Below, one piece after another: positions 26,862 through 39,723 of a stretch of 64,000 bases of DNA. The position numbers were made by a program, and so were the translations under genes. The first letter of the stretch is position 1. Each line of letters opens with the position of its first letter. Under the pieces are notes generated by a model. It searched no databases and was not told the DNA's origin. It worked only from the letters and a program-made list of their open reading frames with translations. This DNA is from Neocallimastix lanati (nom. inval.). Lineage: Eukaryota > Neocallimastigomycota > Neocallimastigomycetes > Neocallimastigales > Neocallimastigaceae. The stretch spans positions 477,501 to 541,500 of the forward strand of contig JACVTC010000086.1 in assembly GCA_016946835.1 (NCBI GenBank). The letters run 5' to 3'.

Positions 26862-26971
26862 TTGTGTGTGTGTTTTTTGTGTTTTTTATGTTTTTTTTTT
26901 CTTTGGTATTTTTTTTATTATTGTTTTTAATTAATTAATCATTGTTATTATTATTATTATTATTATTCCAT
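23561..26971. other. AT-rich interval with one complex island
   Basis: Positions 23960-24360 form an island with normal complexity but no long open frame on either strand (see findings). The rest is AAT-type arrays (24920-25070), TTTA arrays (25270-25500), AT-rich dyads near 25720-25930, and T-rich runs at 26520-26667, ending in the 3' flank of the second rhomboid gene. Confidence 0.55.
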
Positions 26972-27436
26972 TTAATTTTTACATTTATCAATAAATGGAG
27001 CACAATTGAGATTTTTACACCATTCACAACCATCTTCATTATTATAGAAGCTTTTTATTTCCCAAAAAAATAAAAAGACGCTGACTATAATAGCAACAAA
27101 TTGTAGTATTTTCTTAATTCTACCACCATTTTCACTGAAAGCAATACTTGGAAGGAAAATCAATCCTGTAAGAAAACCCATAATAAAACCTCCAATGTGT
27201 GCAAAGTTATCAAAATAGGGAAGAAAACCAATACTAAATGATAAAATAATAATCACTATTAATTTAATTAAATCCCTTATTGGGTGAACAACCAATTTCC
27301 AATTTTGAATTAAATCAAGTAAAATGCATGCCAATAAACCTATTGTAATTATTATTATTGTTATTGTTATTGTTATTATTTAAGAATATATGTTTAAAAT
27401 ATGTTTAAATAAATATAATTATTATTTAATTTATAT

Positions 27437-27467
<31 letters not shown>

Positions 27468-29337
27468 GTTTGTTTGTTTGTTTGTTTAATTGATTATTAA
27501 TTTATATAATTTTTTTTTTTTTTTTGATTTATTTATTTGATTATTAAATTATATTATGAAAAATAAATTGAAAAAAAAATATATAATTTTTAATGATGTA
27601 TTGATTAAATATAAAATTTCAAAAAAAAATAATAATAATAATAAAATAAAAAAAAGATATGTTTTATATTAATAAATATATATATATATATTTTAATAAT
27701 TATAATTGTAATAAAATTTTTTTATAAAAAAAAATATATATATATTTTAATTTACCATAAAGTGCACCAGAACAACCAACGGTTGGGATATTTCCTAAGG
27801 ATTTGGCTTCAAATATAAAACCAAAAATACCACTTGCCATATAAATAATGGCTATTCTCCATGTACCAAAATCTCGTTCTAGTGAAAGTCCTGTTCGAAT
27901 TTGGAATATTAAATTAAAAGCAATGTGAGCTATACCACTATGAACAAATATAGCTGTTATAAAACGGAACCATTGATTTTTCATTCCACCAAAACCACAA
28001 ATATCATTTTGACTACAATAATATGCACCCTTTAAAAGTGTACCAATTTTACCTTGATCTTTACCATTTTCATCAACTTTACCAGACTCCTTAACCGGAA
28101 TTGTTGTTGGAGAAACAGTACCCCTGATACCATAAGGACATTCACCACTAAATTCAGAGTCTTTCATACACGGAATATATCTAGCACCCATTGTAATCAA
28201 TGTCTAAATTTTATTTTATAAATATATAAATCATTTATATTTATTTTATTCATATTTATATAATATTTTTAAAATTATAAAATAATATTAATATTAAAAT
28301 ATATTTTAATAATTTAAATATATATATATATATATTTTACATAAAAAATTATTTATTATATATGAACATAAATAATATTTCAAATTTCAAATCAAATATA
28401 AATGAATTTTTTTTTTACTTACACCTGTGTCTGGTCCAATAAAGAAATTTTCATGTACATCTGCAATTACCGAACTCGTATTTTTATAGTTTAATATATA
28501 GGAAACAAGTAAAACAATAACTTGAATACCTGTTACAAAATATATGAAATATGGAGTATATTTTTTTGAATTATCTTCTAACTGTTGTCGTACTTTTGGA
28601 TTTAAAAATACACTACGTACTTTTTCACTTTTTGGTGTTTGACCAGCACTTAATGGTTTAGTTCCAGCTAATGATGGATTTACTATTCCCTGTGTACTAC
28701 CATTGGCATAACTAGCGACAACATCATCATAATTACCATAATCATCGTTATAACCTTTGTTATAATCTTTGTTATAATTATTGGAATAACCATTATTATA
28801 ATCTTTGTTATTATTACTGGCATAACCATTATTATAATCTTTGTCATAATTACTGGCATAACCATTATTATAATCTTTGTTGTAATTACTGGAATAACCA
28901 TTATTATAATCTTTGTCATAATTACTGGAATAACCATTTTTATAATCTTTGTTGTAATTACTGGAATAACCATTATTATAATCTTTGTCATAATTACTGG
29001 AATAACCATTATTATAATCTTTGTCATAATTACTGGAATAACCATTATTATAATCTTTGTCATAATTACTGGAATAACCATTATTATAATCTTTGTTATA
29101 ATTACTGGAATAACCATTATTATATTTTGAGTCACTATTATAGTCCGAACGTTGGTTATAATTACTTGAATATCCTTTATCCTGGTTACGATAACCACCT
29201 CCACGTGCAGATGACGACGTTGGACTTCTATAATAGTCATTATGAGTATGTTGTGATCTATATGAGTTATCACGAAGTTTATTGTATTGTGGACGACTTC
29301 TTTCGTATTGATCTCTATCTCTATATCTGTTACTCAT
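26972..29337 (-). CDS. Rhomboid-family intramembrane serine protease, complete (three exons, about 576 residues)
   Basis: Exons on the minus strand are 29337-28423, 28203-27756 and 27339-26972, with donors GTAAGT and GTAAAT and TAG acceptors; phases 0 and 1 match the gene at 1-2089. Residues 1-235 are a soluble, disordered head: Arg/Tyr-rich start, then about eleven copies of a 12-residue repeat (YNNGYSSNYDKD). A membrane segment follows near residue 270. The luminal loop has Cys pairs, then HIAFNL, the active-site VGCSGALYG with Ser near 450, and the partner His near 502 in FDNFAHIGGF. The C-terminal tail is Cys-rich (CEWCKNLNC) and lacks the Thr-rich end of the other copy. Both catalytic residues are present. 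The long head probably faces the cytosol and may recruit partners. The substrate is unknown. Confidence 0.9.
27340..27755 (-). other. Intron 2 of the second rhomboid gene
   Basis: Begins GTAAAT at 27755 just after the active-site motif, inside the last Gly codon, and ends TAG at 27340. It contains poly-T and TTTG repeats. The position matches intron 2 of the gene at 1-2089 to the base. Confidence 0.85.
28204..28422 (-). other. Intron 1 of the second rhomboid gene
   Basis: Begins GTAAGT at 28422 and ends TAG at 28204 on the minus strand; 219 bp of A/T-rich sequence. It sits at exactly the same codon boundary (after Gly in GPDTG) as intron 1 of the gene at 1-2089 (after Gly in GPSSG). Confidence 0.85.
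28743..29125 (-). repeat. 36-bp minisatellite coding for YNNGYSSNYDKD units
   Basis: About ten to eleven in-frame copies of a 36-bp unit lie in exon 1 of the second rhomboid gene. Copies differ at only a few positions (Asp/Asn, Ser/Ala), which points to recent expansion. The reading frame is intact across all copies. Confidence 0.92.
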
Positions 29338-29583
29338 TTTCTTTTATTTACTCATGAATTTATATGTCTGTGGTTACAATGATTTTATTAAATTTATATT
29401 ATTTATAATAAGAATACTATTTTATATTTTTAACAAATTATATATATTGTTATTGTATTGATTTAAATGTCTTTATTTATTAGAAGGGAATAATAAAAAA
29501 AAATACAAAAGTATATAAATTTTTCTTTCTTTTCTATAAATTTGATTTATTTATTGAAATTTCTTTTTGTTTAGTTAAAAAAA

Positions 29584-29614
<31 letters not shown>

Positions 29615-31902
29615 ATACGGTTATTAAAAAAGTCTTTTTCTTTTTTTTCTTCTTTTTTTTTTTTTTTTTTACAATTATTTAATAATATTATTTATTATTA
29701 GTTTTTAAATTTATACTGGTTTTGCTTCTTTATTTTTTATTCTTTATTTATTTATTTATTTAAGATGCTTTCGTTATATGAAATTTATATTTACATTAAA
29801 ATAAATAAATATATAAAAAATTTTGATTATTTTATTTTAATAAATATTATATTTTTATTTATTTATTTATTATCTGTTTAATACGCAATAATCAATTACT
29901 AAAATTTGTGTGCATATTTATATTCTTTTACTGTTAATATTTATATGTAAAAAAACAATTATACTATATTTATTATCAATTAATTTTATAATAATTAATT
30001 ACTAATAAATACTTTATGATTACTAAAAAAAAAAAAAATTTATAAATGATAATTGAATATATTAAGATTTATTTATTTCTTTTATTATTATTATTATTAT
30101 TATTAAGAAAAAATTATCTATTATATAAATAAATTTTTTTTTTTTTTTTTTTTTTTGAAATTATTATTTATTATATAATATTCAAGTACAATAACAGATT
30201 GAATTCCAACCTCACTTTCTTTTTATTATTTTATTTAAAAAACTTTTTTTTTAAAAAAAAAAAAAACTTTTAAATGATTTTTATTATTATATATATTTTT
30301 TATTTAATATATATTTACTTGTATAATTTCAATATATTAAAATATAAGTAAATTATATATTTTTATTATTTATAATATATGCAACCACTGTGAAAGATAT
30401 AATAAAAGTATATATAATATAATATATTAGAATATATTAGAACTTTATATTATAAATTTATCTTAAATATTAATGTATATACATATATCTAAATAAATTT
30501 GTTATATAAATATAAAGGGATAATTATTATTTATTTAAATAAATTTTATAAACCTATTTTTGAATAGATATTAAAAAATAATAAATATATTATAGTTTTT
30601 TTGTTTTTTTAGAAATTCTATTAATTCTTTAAAAATTTTTAGATGATTTAATATTAATATTACTTTTTTTTTATCTTTTTTTTTTATAAATATTTTAATA
30701 ATTGATACTTTAATTAATTAATAAATAATAAATAAATAATATATTATTATTATGGATTTTTTTTTTTTTGGTTACATTTTTTTTATTTAAAGTTAAATTT
30801 TTTTTTTTAAAAAAGTTTTTTCTTTCTTTCTAAAAGTTTTTTTTATAAATTATAATTTTTATAACATTTTTTATGCTTTTTTTTTAATTTGAACGATGAT
30901 TTTTATACTTTTTATGCTTTTTTTTTTTTATTTTTATTTTTATGGTGTCATCATTATTTACTATTAGTAAAAATGAATTATATTGGCTGATGGTATATTA
31001 AAATAATCTATTTATTATGTTACTATTGATTCAATTATTTTTTTTAAAAAAAAAAAGGAAATGAAACATATTAAAAAATATATATATATTTGTAACACTA
31101 ATTAATTATTACATAATTAATCAAATAGATTTGGTTATAATTATTCCTTATTCCCTTACTTCTATTAATTAATTATAAATTATAACTAATAATATTATGG
31201 ATATTACAAAATTACTATTAATATTTGTTTGAATATTATATTTATTATCATAACTATTATTATTATAATTATTATTATTTATTATTTATTATTATTTATT
31301 ATTCAATTATTTATTATTTATTATTATTTATTATTCAATTATTTATTATTTATTATTTATTATTTATTATTTAATTATTTAATTATTTTTAGCTAAAGTT
31401 TAAATAATATAAGTATTTTTTTTAAAACTTAAAAAAAAATGATGCAAATTAATTGAAGTTTACTATTATTAATTAATATTAATATCTTTATATGAATAAA
31501 CATTTATAAATATTGCATCTCTCATAAATCTAAATGGTGCTAAATCAAAAAAAAAATACATTTTGAGATAAAAACAAACCAATGACATATTAATTTCATA
31601 AATAATGTAATGGTATACTGAATACCTTAATTACTGATATTTTTATTTTGTTAAATCTGTTAAATTATATTAATGAAATATAAATTTTTTATTATATTAA
31701 TTAAGAACTTTCAATGTTTTAATAACAGAAAAATATAATATACAATATTATTGTATTTTATATTTTATTGATATTTTTTGTATTATTATAATATGCTAAA
31801 ACTCAAATTAAAAATCTGGTTAATAAAATTTAAATCATTATAACTAGTAAATATATAAAAAAAAATTTTTTTTATTTCTATAATTGTCTGTAGTATTTAT
31901 TG

Positions 31903-31940
<38 letters not shown>

Positions 31941-32734
31941 AATAAATATTTGGATTTTTTAACATATGAGCTTCTTATTACTTTATTAATGGAAAAGTTT
32001 TACATATATATATATATAATTAATTATTCACTTCTGTATTTAGATATCAATGCTTCTTAATAATTTATCATTTTTAATATCAATATTATTTTTATTTTGA
32101 ATATCTATTTTATATTTAAAATTATCTTTTGTATCAACTCTTTCATTTTTTTTTTCTCATATTTCTTCAATACCTTCTTCACTATTTTCTTCAAAATTAT
32201 TATTATTTTCAATTAATTTATTGCTTTTTTATTATCAATTTATACTTATTTTAATATTTATTAATAAATTTTACCAATTTAATTATAAAATATATGTTAT
32301 AATATTTTTAGTAAAATGATTAATGAATCTATTCATTATTAAATATCTATATAATTTATTATTATTATTGTTATTATTATTATTATTATTATTACAATTA
32401 CTATTATTATTATACAATATTAAAATTAACAATTATTACCATCATATAATATTAACTGTGATATTTTTTAATATTACATTAACTATTATCTTAATTATTA
32501 TTATTATTAATATTATAAATATAATAAAGTTTAGTTATAATTATTATTGCTATTATTATAATAAAGAATTAATGATATTTAATTATAGCATTAAAATAAC
32601 TTTGGTTACTTTAACTTTAAGTAAAATAGAGATTAGATCTAAGTTACATAAATATCAAGAATTCTAATAATTAGAAGATTAGCATTTAAAGTTAATAATA
32701 ATATTATGAATAATAATAATAAATCCATGAAATG

Positions 32735-32864
32735 CGGAATACCATACTTGTAAAGAAGGATTTCTTTACAAATATGGTAATCCGACAGGGGTACATCTTC
32801 ATTCTTATTTAATATGGATATCATTAATAAATTAGTTGACAAGACATCCTGTTAATGATATCCA
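32735..32864. repeat. Two consecutive hairpins
   Basis: First pair: arms of about 22 bp at 32735-32756 and 32763-32784 (CGGAATACCATACTTGTAAA and its near-perfect complement) with a 6-base loop. Second pair: perfect 13-bp arms TGGATATCATTAA and TTAATGATATCCA at 32815-32827 and 32852-32864. Confidence 0.8.
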
Positions 32865-32917
32865 CAAGTTTGGTTAAGATGTTGTACTAGTATTCCAAAA
32901 ATCACACTTAACAGTTA

Positions 32918-33039
32918 TATCTGTTATGGTCATAATGGGAGATGGATACTCAAAATGTGTGTCTAAATTATTTTTTTTTATCTGTTATGGTCATAATGGG
33001 AGATGGGTACTCAAAATGTGTGTCTAAATTATTTTTTTT
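32918..33039. repeat. 61-bp tandem repeat, two copies
   Basis: The unit starts TATCTGTTATGGTCATAATG and ends in a T run. The copies start at 32918 and 32979 and differ at a single base (GGATAC versus GGGTAC) plus T-run length. Confidence 0.9.
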
Positions 33040-33400
33040 ATTTTAGGTAATGAAATTTTAGATTTAATTTAATTTTTATTTAATTATAATTTTTATCGAT
33101 ACTTATTACTAATTAGTGTACTTTCACTAATATTAAAAAATCTTTCACTTAAAAATAATGTTATTTTTATCCTTTTATACTATTTAAAATGCAATATTAA
33201 AATTAATAATTAATATATATATTATCATAAGACATTAACTTTAAGATTTTGTAACATTATATTAATTATCCTAGTTATTATTATTTAATATTATATTATT
33301 TAAAATTATTATTATTCTAATTATTATAAAAGTATTATTACAATAATAATTAACCTAAACCTAAAATTATTTAAATATATCATTAAAATAATATTAACTT

Positions 33401-33858
33401 ATTTATGTATCTAAATTAATATTTATTTATGGGCAATGACAATAGGGAATTATGACAAAATAATATATTCTAATATTATATAGAATAATATACACAATAA
33501 TAATATTTACACTTTAATATTTAGTTTATTTATTTTATTTATTTATTATCATTCATCAATAAAAATACATTATTTTTTATTTATCAAAATAAAAAATTTA
33601 TTAACTAGTTGAAATATAATAAAATCATTCAATAAAATATAATTAGTCACCGAAATCTTTCATATTATTAATGTAAATTAAATATAAAATTACATTAAAC
33701 TATACTAATAAACATGTTTATGGGTTGAATTATTAATAAAACTAAATTAATATTAATAAAAGAACCCATAAACAAAAATTTGATACGATATTTTATTTAT
33801 GTATCTAAATTAATATTTATTTATGGGCAATGACAATAGGGAATTATGACAAAATAAA
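33401..33858. repeat. 62-bp direct repeat pair 394 bp apart, with inverted repeat between
   Basis: The block starting ATTTATGTATCTAAATTAAT and running through GGGCAATGACAATAGGGAAT occurs at 33401-33462 and 33795-33856 with no visible mismatch. Between them, perfect 11-bp arms GTTTATGGGTT (33716-33726) and AACCCATAAAC (33763-33773) form an inverted repeat. Confidence 0.85.
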
Positions 33859-36138
33859 ATAGTCTAATATTAAATTGAAAAAAACACATACAATAATACA
33901 AAATAAAGTAATAAATATATCTTTTTAATATTATCTATGTTTATTATTATTTATTAATTATTTCATAAAATTAATTATCTCAAAAATATATAATCTCTCT
34001 CTTTTACTATACTGAACTAAAATATAAAAATAGCTAATTATGTGAATTAATTTATCATAAGTATAAATTTATAAATAAAAGAATTCCCCGGTTAATAATT
34101 ATTATTCTAAAATTATATATACTATTTTAAATTTACTACTGACCAATAATATTTAAGAATTTCTTTAATAGAATCTACCTAAATACATATCATGTTATCA
34201 TCGTAAAAATTTAATTATAAAGCTGATTATAATTAAATTATTAATCATTAATATTAATTTTAAGCGCTAATATTAACGTTTTAGAAAAGAATCATACTTA
34301 TCTATGGTTCTTTTTTAAACTTTTTAATTTATTAATTTATTATAACAAATTATAATAAACAAAAAAAAAAAAAAAAAAAAAAAGCACAAAAATCATAAAA
34401 AGGAAATTTTTATTATGAAATTTGCTGTATAAAACTAATTTTTATTATTAATAAATAAAAGTTTTTTTTATTAAATTTATTATTGTTACTATTATTATAT
34501 TATAGTTGTTATAATAATAACTCTTGATTTATTAAAGAGAGAACTCAAAAAGCATATTTATGCTTTTTAGTGAAAATAAGGTTAAACATTAAATGAGCTT
34601 CTCATCTTAACAAATCTCTTATCTAGGAATAGATTAGATGAAAAATCTAATTAAGTTTTCGATCGATATTCTATCTATATCTATCATCGTATTAATTATG
34701 TAAAACCGATGACTTTCAAGAAGTAATTGGAAAAAACACATAGTTCATCGATTATTTAATTTAATTTTATGATCGAAAAAGAATAAAATAATAAAAATTA
34801 TCTCAATCATAAAAAATATAATTCTATTTATTTGTTTCTATATTCTAGAGTTTTACATAAAAAAACGAAATAATATATAATAGTGTAAAATACGTGCTTG
34901 ATAAAATATTTAATATATGATAAAATACAGAATACATGATAAAATTCAGAATACATGATAAAATACAGAATAACGTTTTAGTTCATAATTTAATTTAAAT
35001 AAAAAACTAAAACTAAATTTAATAATTAAATGAATAATTATTATTATTTCTAAATGCATAAAAACTATTCAACTAAATTAATTATTAATAAATAATTAAA
35101 TAAATTATTAATTATGTTCTAATGTATAAATGTCATATGCATTTAATAAAAGCTATATTAATTATAACTTAATTAAGAAGATATAATTATTTTGTTAGAA
35201 ATAATTATAGATTCTTAAAACCAATGTAAGAATCTAAATATATTCTTATTCTTAATTAATATTAAAATTAATTATTTTATTATTTTATATTTTATTTATT
35301 TTTTATTCTTAATTCTTTTTTTTTTTTTTTTTTTTTATAATAATTAGTTGTCATTTGGTTATTGATTTTATCTAATACGATGATTGATATATATAGATTA
35401 TTGATTTCTCTTTTAGAAATAGAGTATTTATTATTTTTAGATTTTATAATAAATAATAAATAATAACCATATTTGTAATTTTAAATAATTTAATAGTTGA
35501 TAAAAACATACTTTAATAAAGCATATTTTAAAATTCTTTTTTTACAATAATGTGATGTGTTTATTCTTATAATAAACTCTACCTAATGAAAATAAATATT
35601 TCAATGTTTATTTTTATTCTTTTCAAATAATTAATTAATGAGTGATTATTAGTTTGAAGTCAAATTTGGAGTCGTATTTGCCTTAATAAATTGATAAAAT
35701 TTAGAATGTTACTAGGTCATTACATTGATAGTGATATAATATTATATATAGTAAAATCAATAACTCAATAGAGATTATTTATGCTTATTTAATTTTTTTT
35801 AATACCTTAAGAAATAATAGTTTTATGAAATGATAATTTTTATAATAATAATAAAATAATTTTTATTTAATTATTCAATATTAATAATATATTTATAAAG
35901 ACTATCACATAATGTAATGCAATAGCCTTACAAAAAACATAAAACTAGATTTTGAACAACTCTTTTTATACTTTGTAAGAATTTAATATAATATTAGCTA
36001 ATATAAATTTTGATTGATAAAAAATAATTATCTTTCTGAAATAATATATAATATATAATTAATATTAAATAATAAAAATTTAAAATAAATTAATGTATGA
36101 ATTTAATTTATAAACAGTAATCATGTGACTAAATATTT

Positions 36139-36690
36139 AATTTATAAGGGGGAGGTGCATTTCGCAAAATTTCATTTCGGAAAAGTTTCATTTCGCAAAA
36201 TTTTTAATAAATAAATAAATTAATAATAAAATAAATAAATAATATATATAATTTAAATAAAAAACTAAATAAATAAAAATAAATATATAAAACTATAATA
36301 AATAAATAAATTTTAAAATTAAATTTTTAAAAAAAATATACATACATATATGGACATATATATATTAAATATACATTATATAATAATAAATATTTATTAG
36401 AATTAACGCTTTAAAAAAATAAAATATTTTATCATATGTTTTAAACGTTTTATAATTTAAATATATATAAGAATTTTATATATATAAAAAAAATAAGTAT
36501 TAATAATTTAAAAGATGTAAAGGATAATAATTTAAAATATAATTGTTAAATTTAAAATATAATTATTAAAAAAAATAATATTTAAATAATTAATTGATCA
36601 TTTTACACCTTTTAAGTCCTTGCGCAGTATTTTAAAAATCTTAAATTGCTAATAAATTTTTTTAATAAAAGAAATATTTATAAATAATTC

Positions 36691-36728
<38 letters not shown>

Positions 36729-37805
36729 TGAGGACATCATAAAAAAGGGAGTTAAAAGTAGCACAAAATTAGGATGATTTTAGGTGGTATCTATTTTTTT
36801 ATTTTATATTTTATATTTTTTATTTTATATTTTATATTTTATATTTTTATTTTGTATTTTTTATATTTTTTTTATTTTTTTTTATTTTTTATTTTATATT
36901 TTTTATTTTATATTTTTTATTTTTATTTTTTATTTTTTATATTTTTTTTTTATTTTTTTTTATTTTTTATTTTATATTTTTTATTTTTATTTTTTATTTT
37001 TTATTATATATATATATATATATATTTTATATTTTTTTTTTTTATTTTATATTTTTATATTTTATACTTTATATTTTTTTTATTTTTTATTTTATATTTT
37101 TTATTTTTATTTTTTATTTTTTATTTTATATATATATATATATTTTATTTTTTATTTTTATTTTATATTTTATATTTTATATTTTATATTTTATATTTTT
37201 TTTATATTTTATACTTTTTATTTTTTTTTTTTTTTTATTTTATATTTTTATATTTTATACTTGATATTTTTTTTTATATTTTATATTTTATATTTTATAT
37301 TTTATATTTTATATTTTATATTTTATATTTTATATTTTATATTTTATATTTATATTTTATATTTTATATTTTATATTTTATATTTTATATTTTATATTTT
37401 ATATTTTATATTTTATATTTTATATTTTATATTTTATATTTTATATTTTATATTTTATATTTTATATTTTATATTTTATATTTTATATTTTATATTTTAT
37501 ATTTTATATTTTATATTTTATATTTTATATTTTATATTTATATTTTTATTTTTTTTTTTTTTTTATTTTTTATTTTTTATTTTATATTTTTTATTTTATA
37601 TTTTATAATTCTTTTTTTTTTATTTTTTTTTTATTATTTATTTATTTTATTATTTATTTATCTATTTATTAAAATTTTGCGAAATGAAACTTTTCCGAAA
37701 TGAAATTTTTGCGAAATGAACTTTTGCGAAATGACACAAAAAATTTTGCGAAATGAAACTTTTCCGAAATGATTTTTTGGGAAATGACACACACTCAATT
37801 TATAA
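36139..37805. mobile_element. Non-autonomous Mutator-type DNA transposon, 1.65 kb, with 9-bp target duplication
   Basis: The element spans 36148-37796. AATTTATAA stands directly outside both ends (36139-36147 and 37797-37805), a 9-bp target duplication as made by Mutator-like transposases. The terminal inverted repeats are about 58 bp; both contain TCATTTCGGAAAAGTTTC followed by ATTTCGCAAAATTTTT, and the outer 10-20 bp are looser. The right end carries extra copies of the GCGAAATG motif. The interior has no transposase: it holds A/T-rich sequence, poly-A at about 36693-36726 and a 7-bp satellite. It must have been moved by an enzyme coded elsewhere. Confidence 0.8.
36783..37640. repeat. ATTTTAT 7-bp satellite inside the transposon
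   Basis: Degenerate in the first half (mixed with TTTTT and TATA runs) and nearly perfect from about 37275 to 37545. It produces long Phe/Tyr/Ile/Leu open frames (up to 309 codons) in two frames at once because the 7-bp unit contains no stop in those frames; these are not genes. Confidence 0.92.
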
Positions 37806-38999
37806 ATTTATTAAAATAAATAAATTCTAATTAATAATATCTTAAGAACCAGTTGTTGGCCAGGCTGATTCGAAAATATACTAACAAAAGCTAGTGATAA
37901 AATATGCCAGGTTCAAATATCTTGTTGGGAGAAGTTTTATTTATGTAGCTTTTAGCAATAAAATTTTATTTATTTATTATTTAAAAGTAATTTATAAATT
38001 ATTCAATTCATATATTAAATTATTAACTTGAAAATATAAAAGAAATAATAAAGTAAATTGGCATAGAACATTACAAAGAATAATTATAAAGAATTATTCT
38101 TGCTTTTATATTTAAAATTCATAATAAACTATTTTATTAATTAATTTTTATGATAATTATAAAGTATTTAAAGTATTTCATATAAAAGTATAAAATAAAA
38201 TATATATTAAAGTAAAATATTAAAATAAGAATTATTCATAAAATAATAATAATATTAGAAATTTATTATAATAAAATATTAATAACAATTATTTAAATAA
38301 TTAAAAATATAATAAAATAAATATCAATATAAAATAATATAAAAATAATAAAAAGAAATTTATAAATTATTTTCAATTTTAACATAACATAATATTTATG
38401 TTATAAATTTTATGTTGAACAACATATGCTCTTTATCATTAAACATGCTAAATATATGCTCAAATATCATCAAACTAGCTAGGTTTGCAATTTGCTAAAA
38501 ACACTATCATTTATATTAATTCATAGCTGTTTTGTTGTTTATTTAATTTCTGGAATGTATTATAATTAATTAAAACAACATATATATTCTTGTATAATTT
38601 TATGTCTTTACATAATTTTATTTTTATCATATATAATAAATCACGTTTAATTGATATCACGTAGTCTCAAATGATTTATTAATTTATTTTTATGTAATTA
38701 TTAATAAATAAATTTTATTAATAATTAAAGTTTCTATTTTCGTTTTATATCACAAGTGCTATTATTAATAAAATAATAAAAATTTAAAATTATTAAATGT
38801 AACTAACTATTTTTTTTTGAGAATAAAGCCACAAATAATTAAATAAATATAAAACACTTAATAATTAGCACCATTTAATAAAATGCTATCAAATAAATAT
38901 ATAAATAAATAATTACATCATTTAATAAAATATTATCAAATAAATAAATAATAATATTTATTAAAATCATTAATGGGCATAGGGCGGTACACACCTGAA

Positions 39000-39043
<44 letters not shown>

Positions 39044-39723
39044 ATTTAATAAAATACTATCAATTAAATATATAAAATTCCATCAAATTAATAAATAAAT
39101 AATAATTTTTATTAAAATTATTAATATCAAAACAAATATATTTTTTTTTAGGGAAAAGAAAATTTTGATAATAATTTTTTAATTTGTTCTTTGTCACACA
39201 AAAATGTACATAAAAATAGTTTTAATCATTAATTTTTATATAGAAATAAAATTTTAATTAGATTTGTGATCTTTTTTTATTTTCTTTTCTTATTTTTTAA
39301 TTTTGTGATCTTTTTTTAATTTTCTTTTCTTTTTTTTTTTAATTTTGTGTTTTTTTTTTTTAATTTTGTGATCTTTTTTTTAATTTTGTGATCTTTTTTT
39401 AATTTTCTGTTCTTTTTTTTAATTTTCTGTTCTTTTTTTAATTTTCTGTTCTTTTTTTTCTTTTTTCTTTTTTTTTTTTTTTTTTTTTTTCATTAAATAT
39501 AAAAAATAAAAATAAAAAATATAAAAATAAAAAATATAAAAATAAAAATTATAAAAATAAAAAATATAAAAATATAAAAATATATAAAAATATAAAAATA
39601 AAAAATATAAAAATAAAAAATATAAAAATATAAAAATATAAAAATAAAAAATATAAAAATATAAAAGTAAAAAATAAAAAATAAAAAAATAAAAAAAGTA
39701 TTTATATATATATAAACATAAAT
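37806..39723. other. AT-rich interval with tandem repeats upstream of the acyltransferase gene
   Basis: Nothing gene-like is visible. 38965-38990 contains an unusually GC-rich short stretch (GGGCATAGGGCGGTACACAC) followed by poly-A of about 41. 39262-39465 is a tandem array of TTTAATTTTGTGATCTTTTT-type units of about 20 bp. 39500-39690 is a run of ATAAAAATAAAAAAT units directly before the acyltransferase start codon. Confidence 0.6.
39262..39465. repeat. About 20-bp tandem repeat, T-rich
   Basis: Eight or so units of TTTTAATTTTGTGATCTTTT, shifting to TTTTAATTTTCTGTTCTTTT in the last three copies. It lies about 260 bp upstream of the acyltransferase start. Confidence 0.85.

Larger units (their letters stand above)
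29338..36138. other. Long gene-poor interval
   Basis: No credible coding frame is visible. Up to 32300 the sequence is homopolymers and A/T repeats, including a TTATTATTTA array at 31260-31380 and poly-T of about 40 at 31901-31939. Positions 32630-33040 hold hairpins and a tandem repeat, 33401-33857 a direct repeat pair with an inverted repeat, and 34917-34975 three copies of a 20-bp unit (TGATAAAATACAGAATACA). A perfect palindrome (AAAAAGCATA and TATGCTTTTT) lies at about 34549-34570. From 33000 on, long homopolymers are rarer than elsewhere. Confidence 0.55.

Noticed and set aside
28683-29273. Minus-strand 196-codon frame in the rhomboid repeat region
   Set aside because: Shifted reading of the 36-bp repeat (IIMVIPVIMTK); the other frame continues into a conserved membrane protein.
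36774-37703. Plus-strand open frame of 309 codons (and an overlapping 274-codon frame)
   Set aside because: It is the ATTTTAT satellite read as Phe/Tyr/Ile/Leu; several frames are open at once and the sequence lies inside a non-coding transposon.
37843-37945. Possible tRNA (GGTTCAAAT B-box-like motif)
   Set aside because: No acceptor stem, D-arm or T-stem pairs around it, so it is only a motif coincidence.
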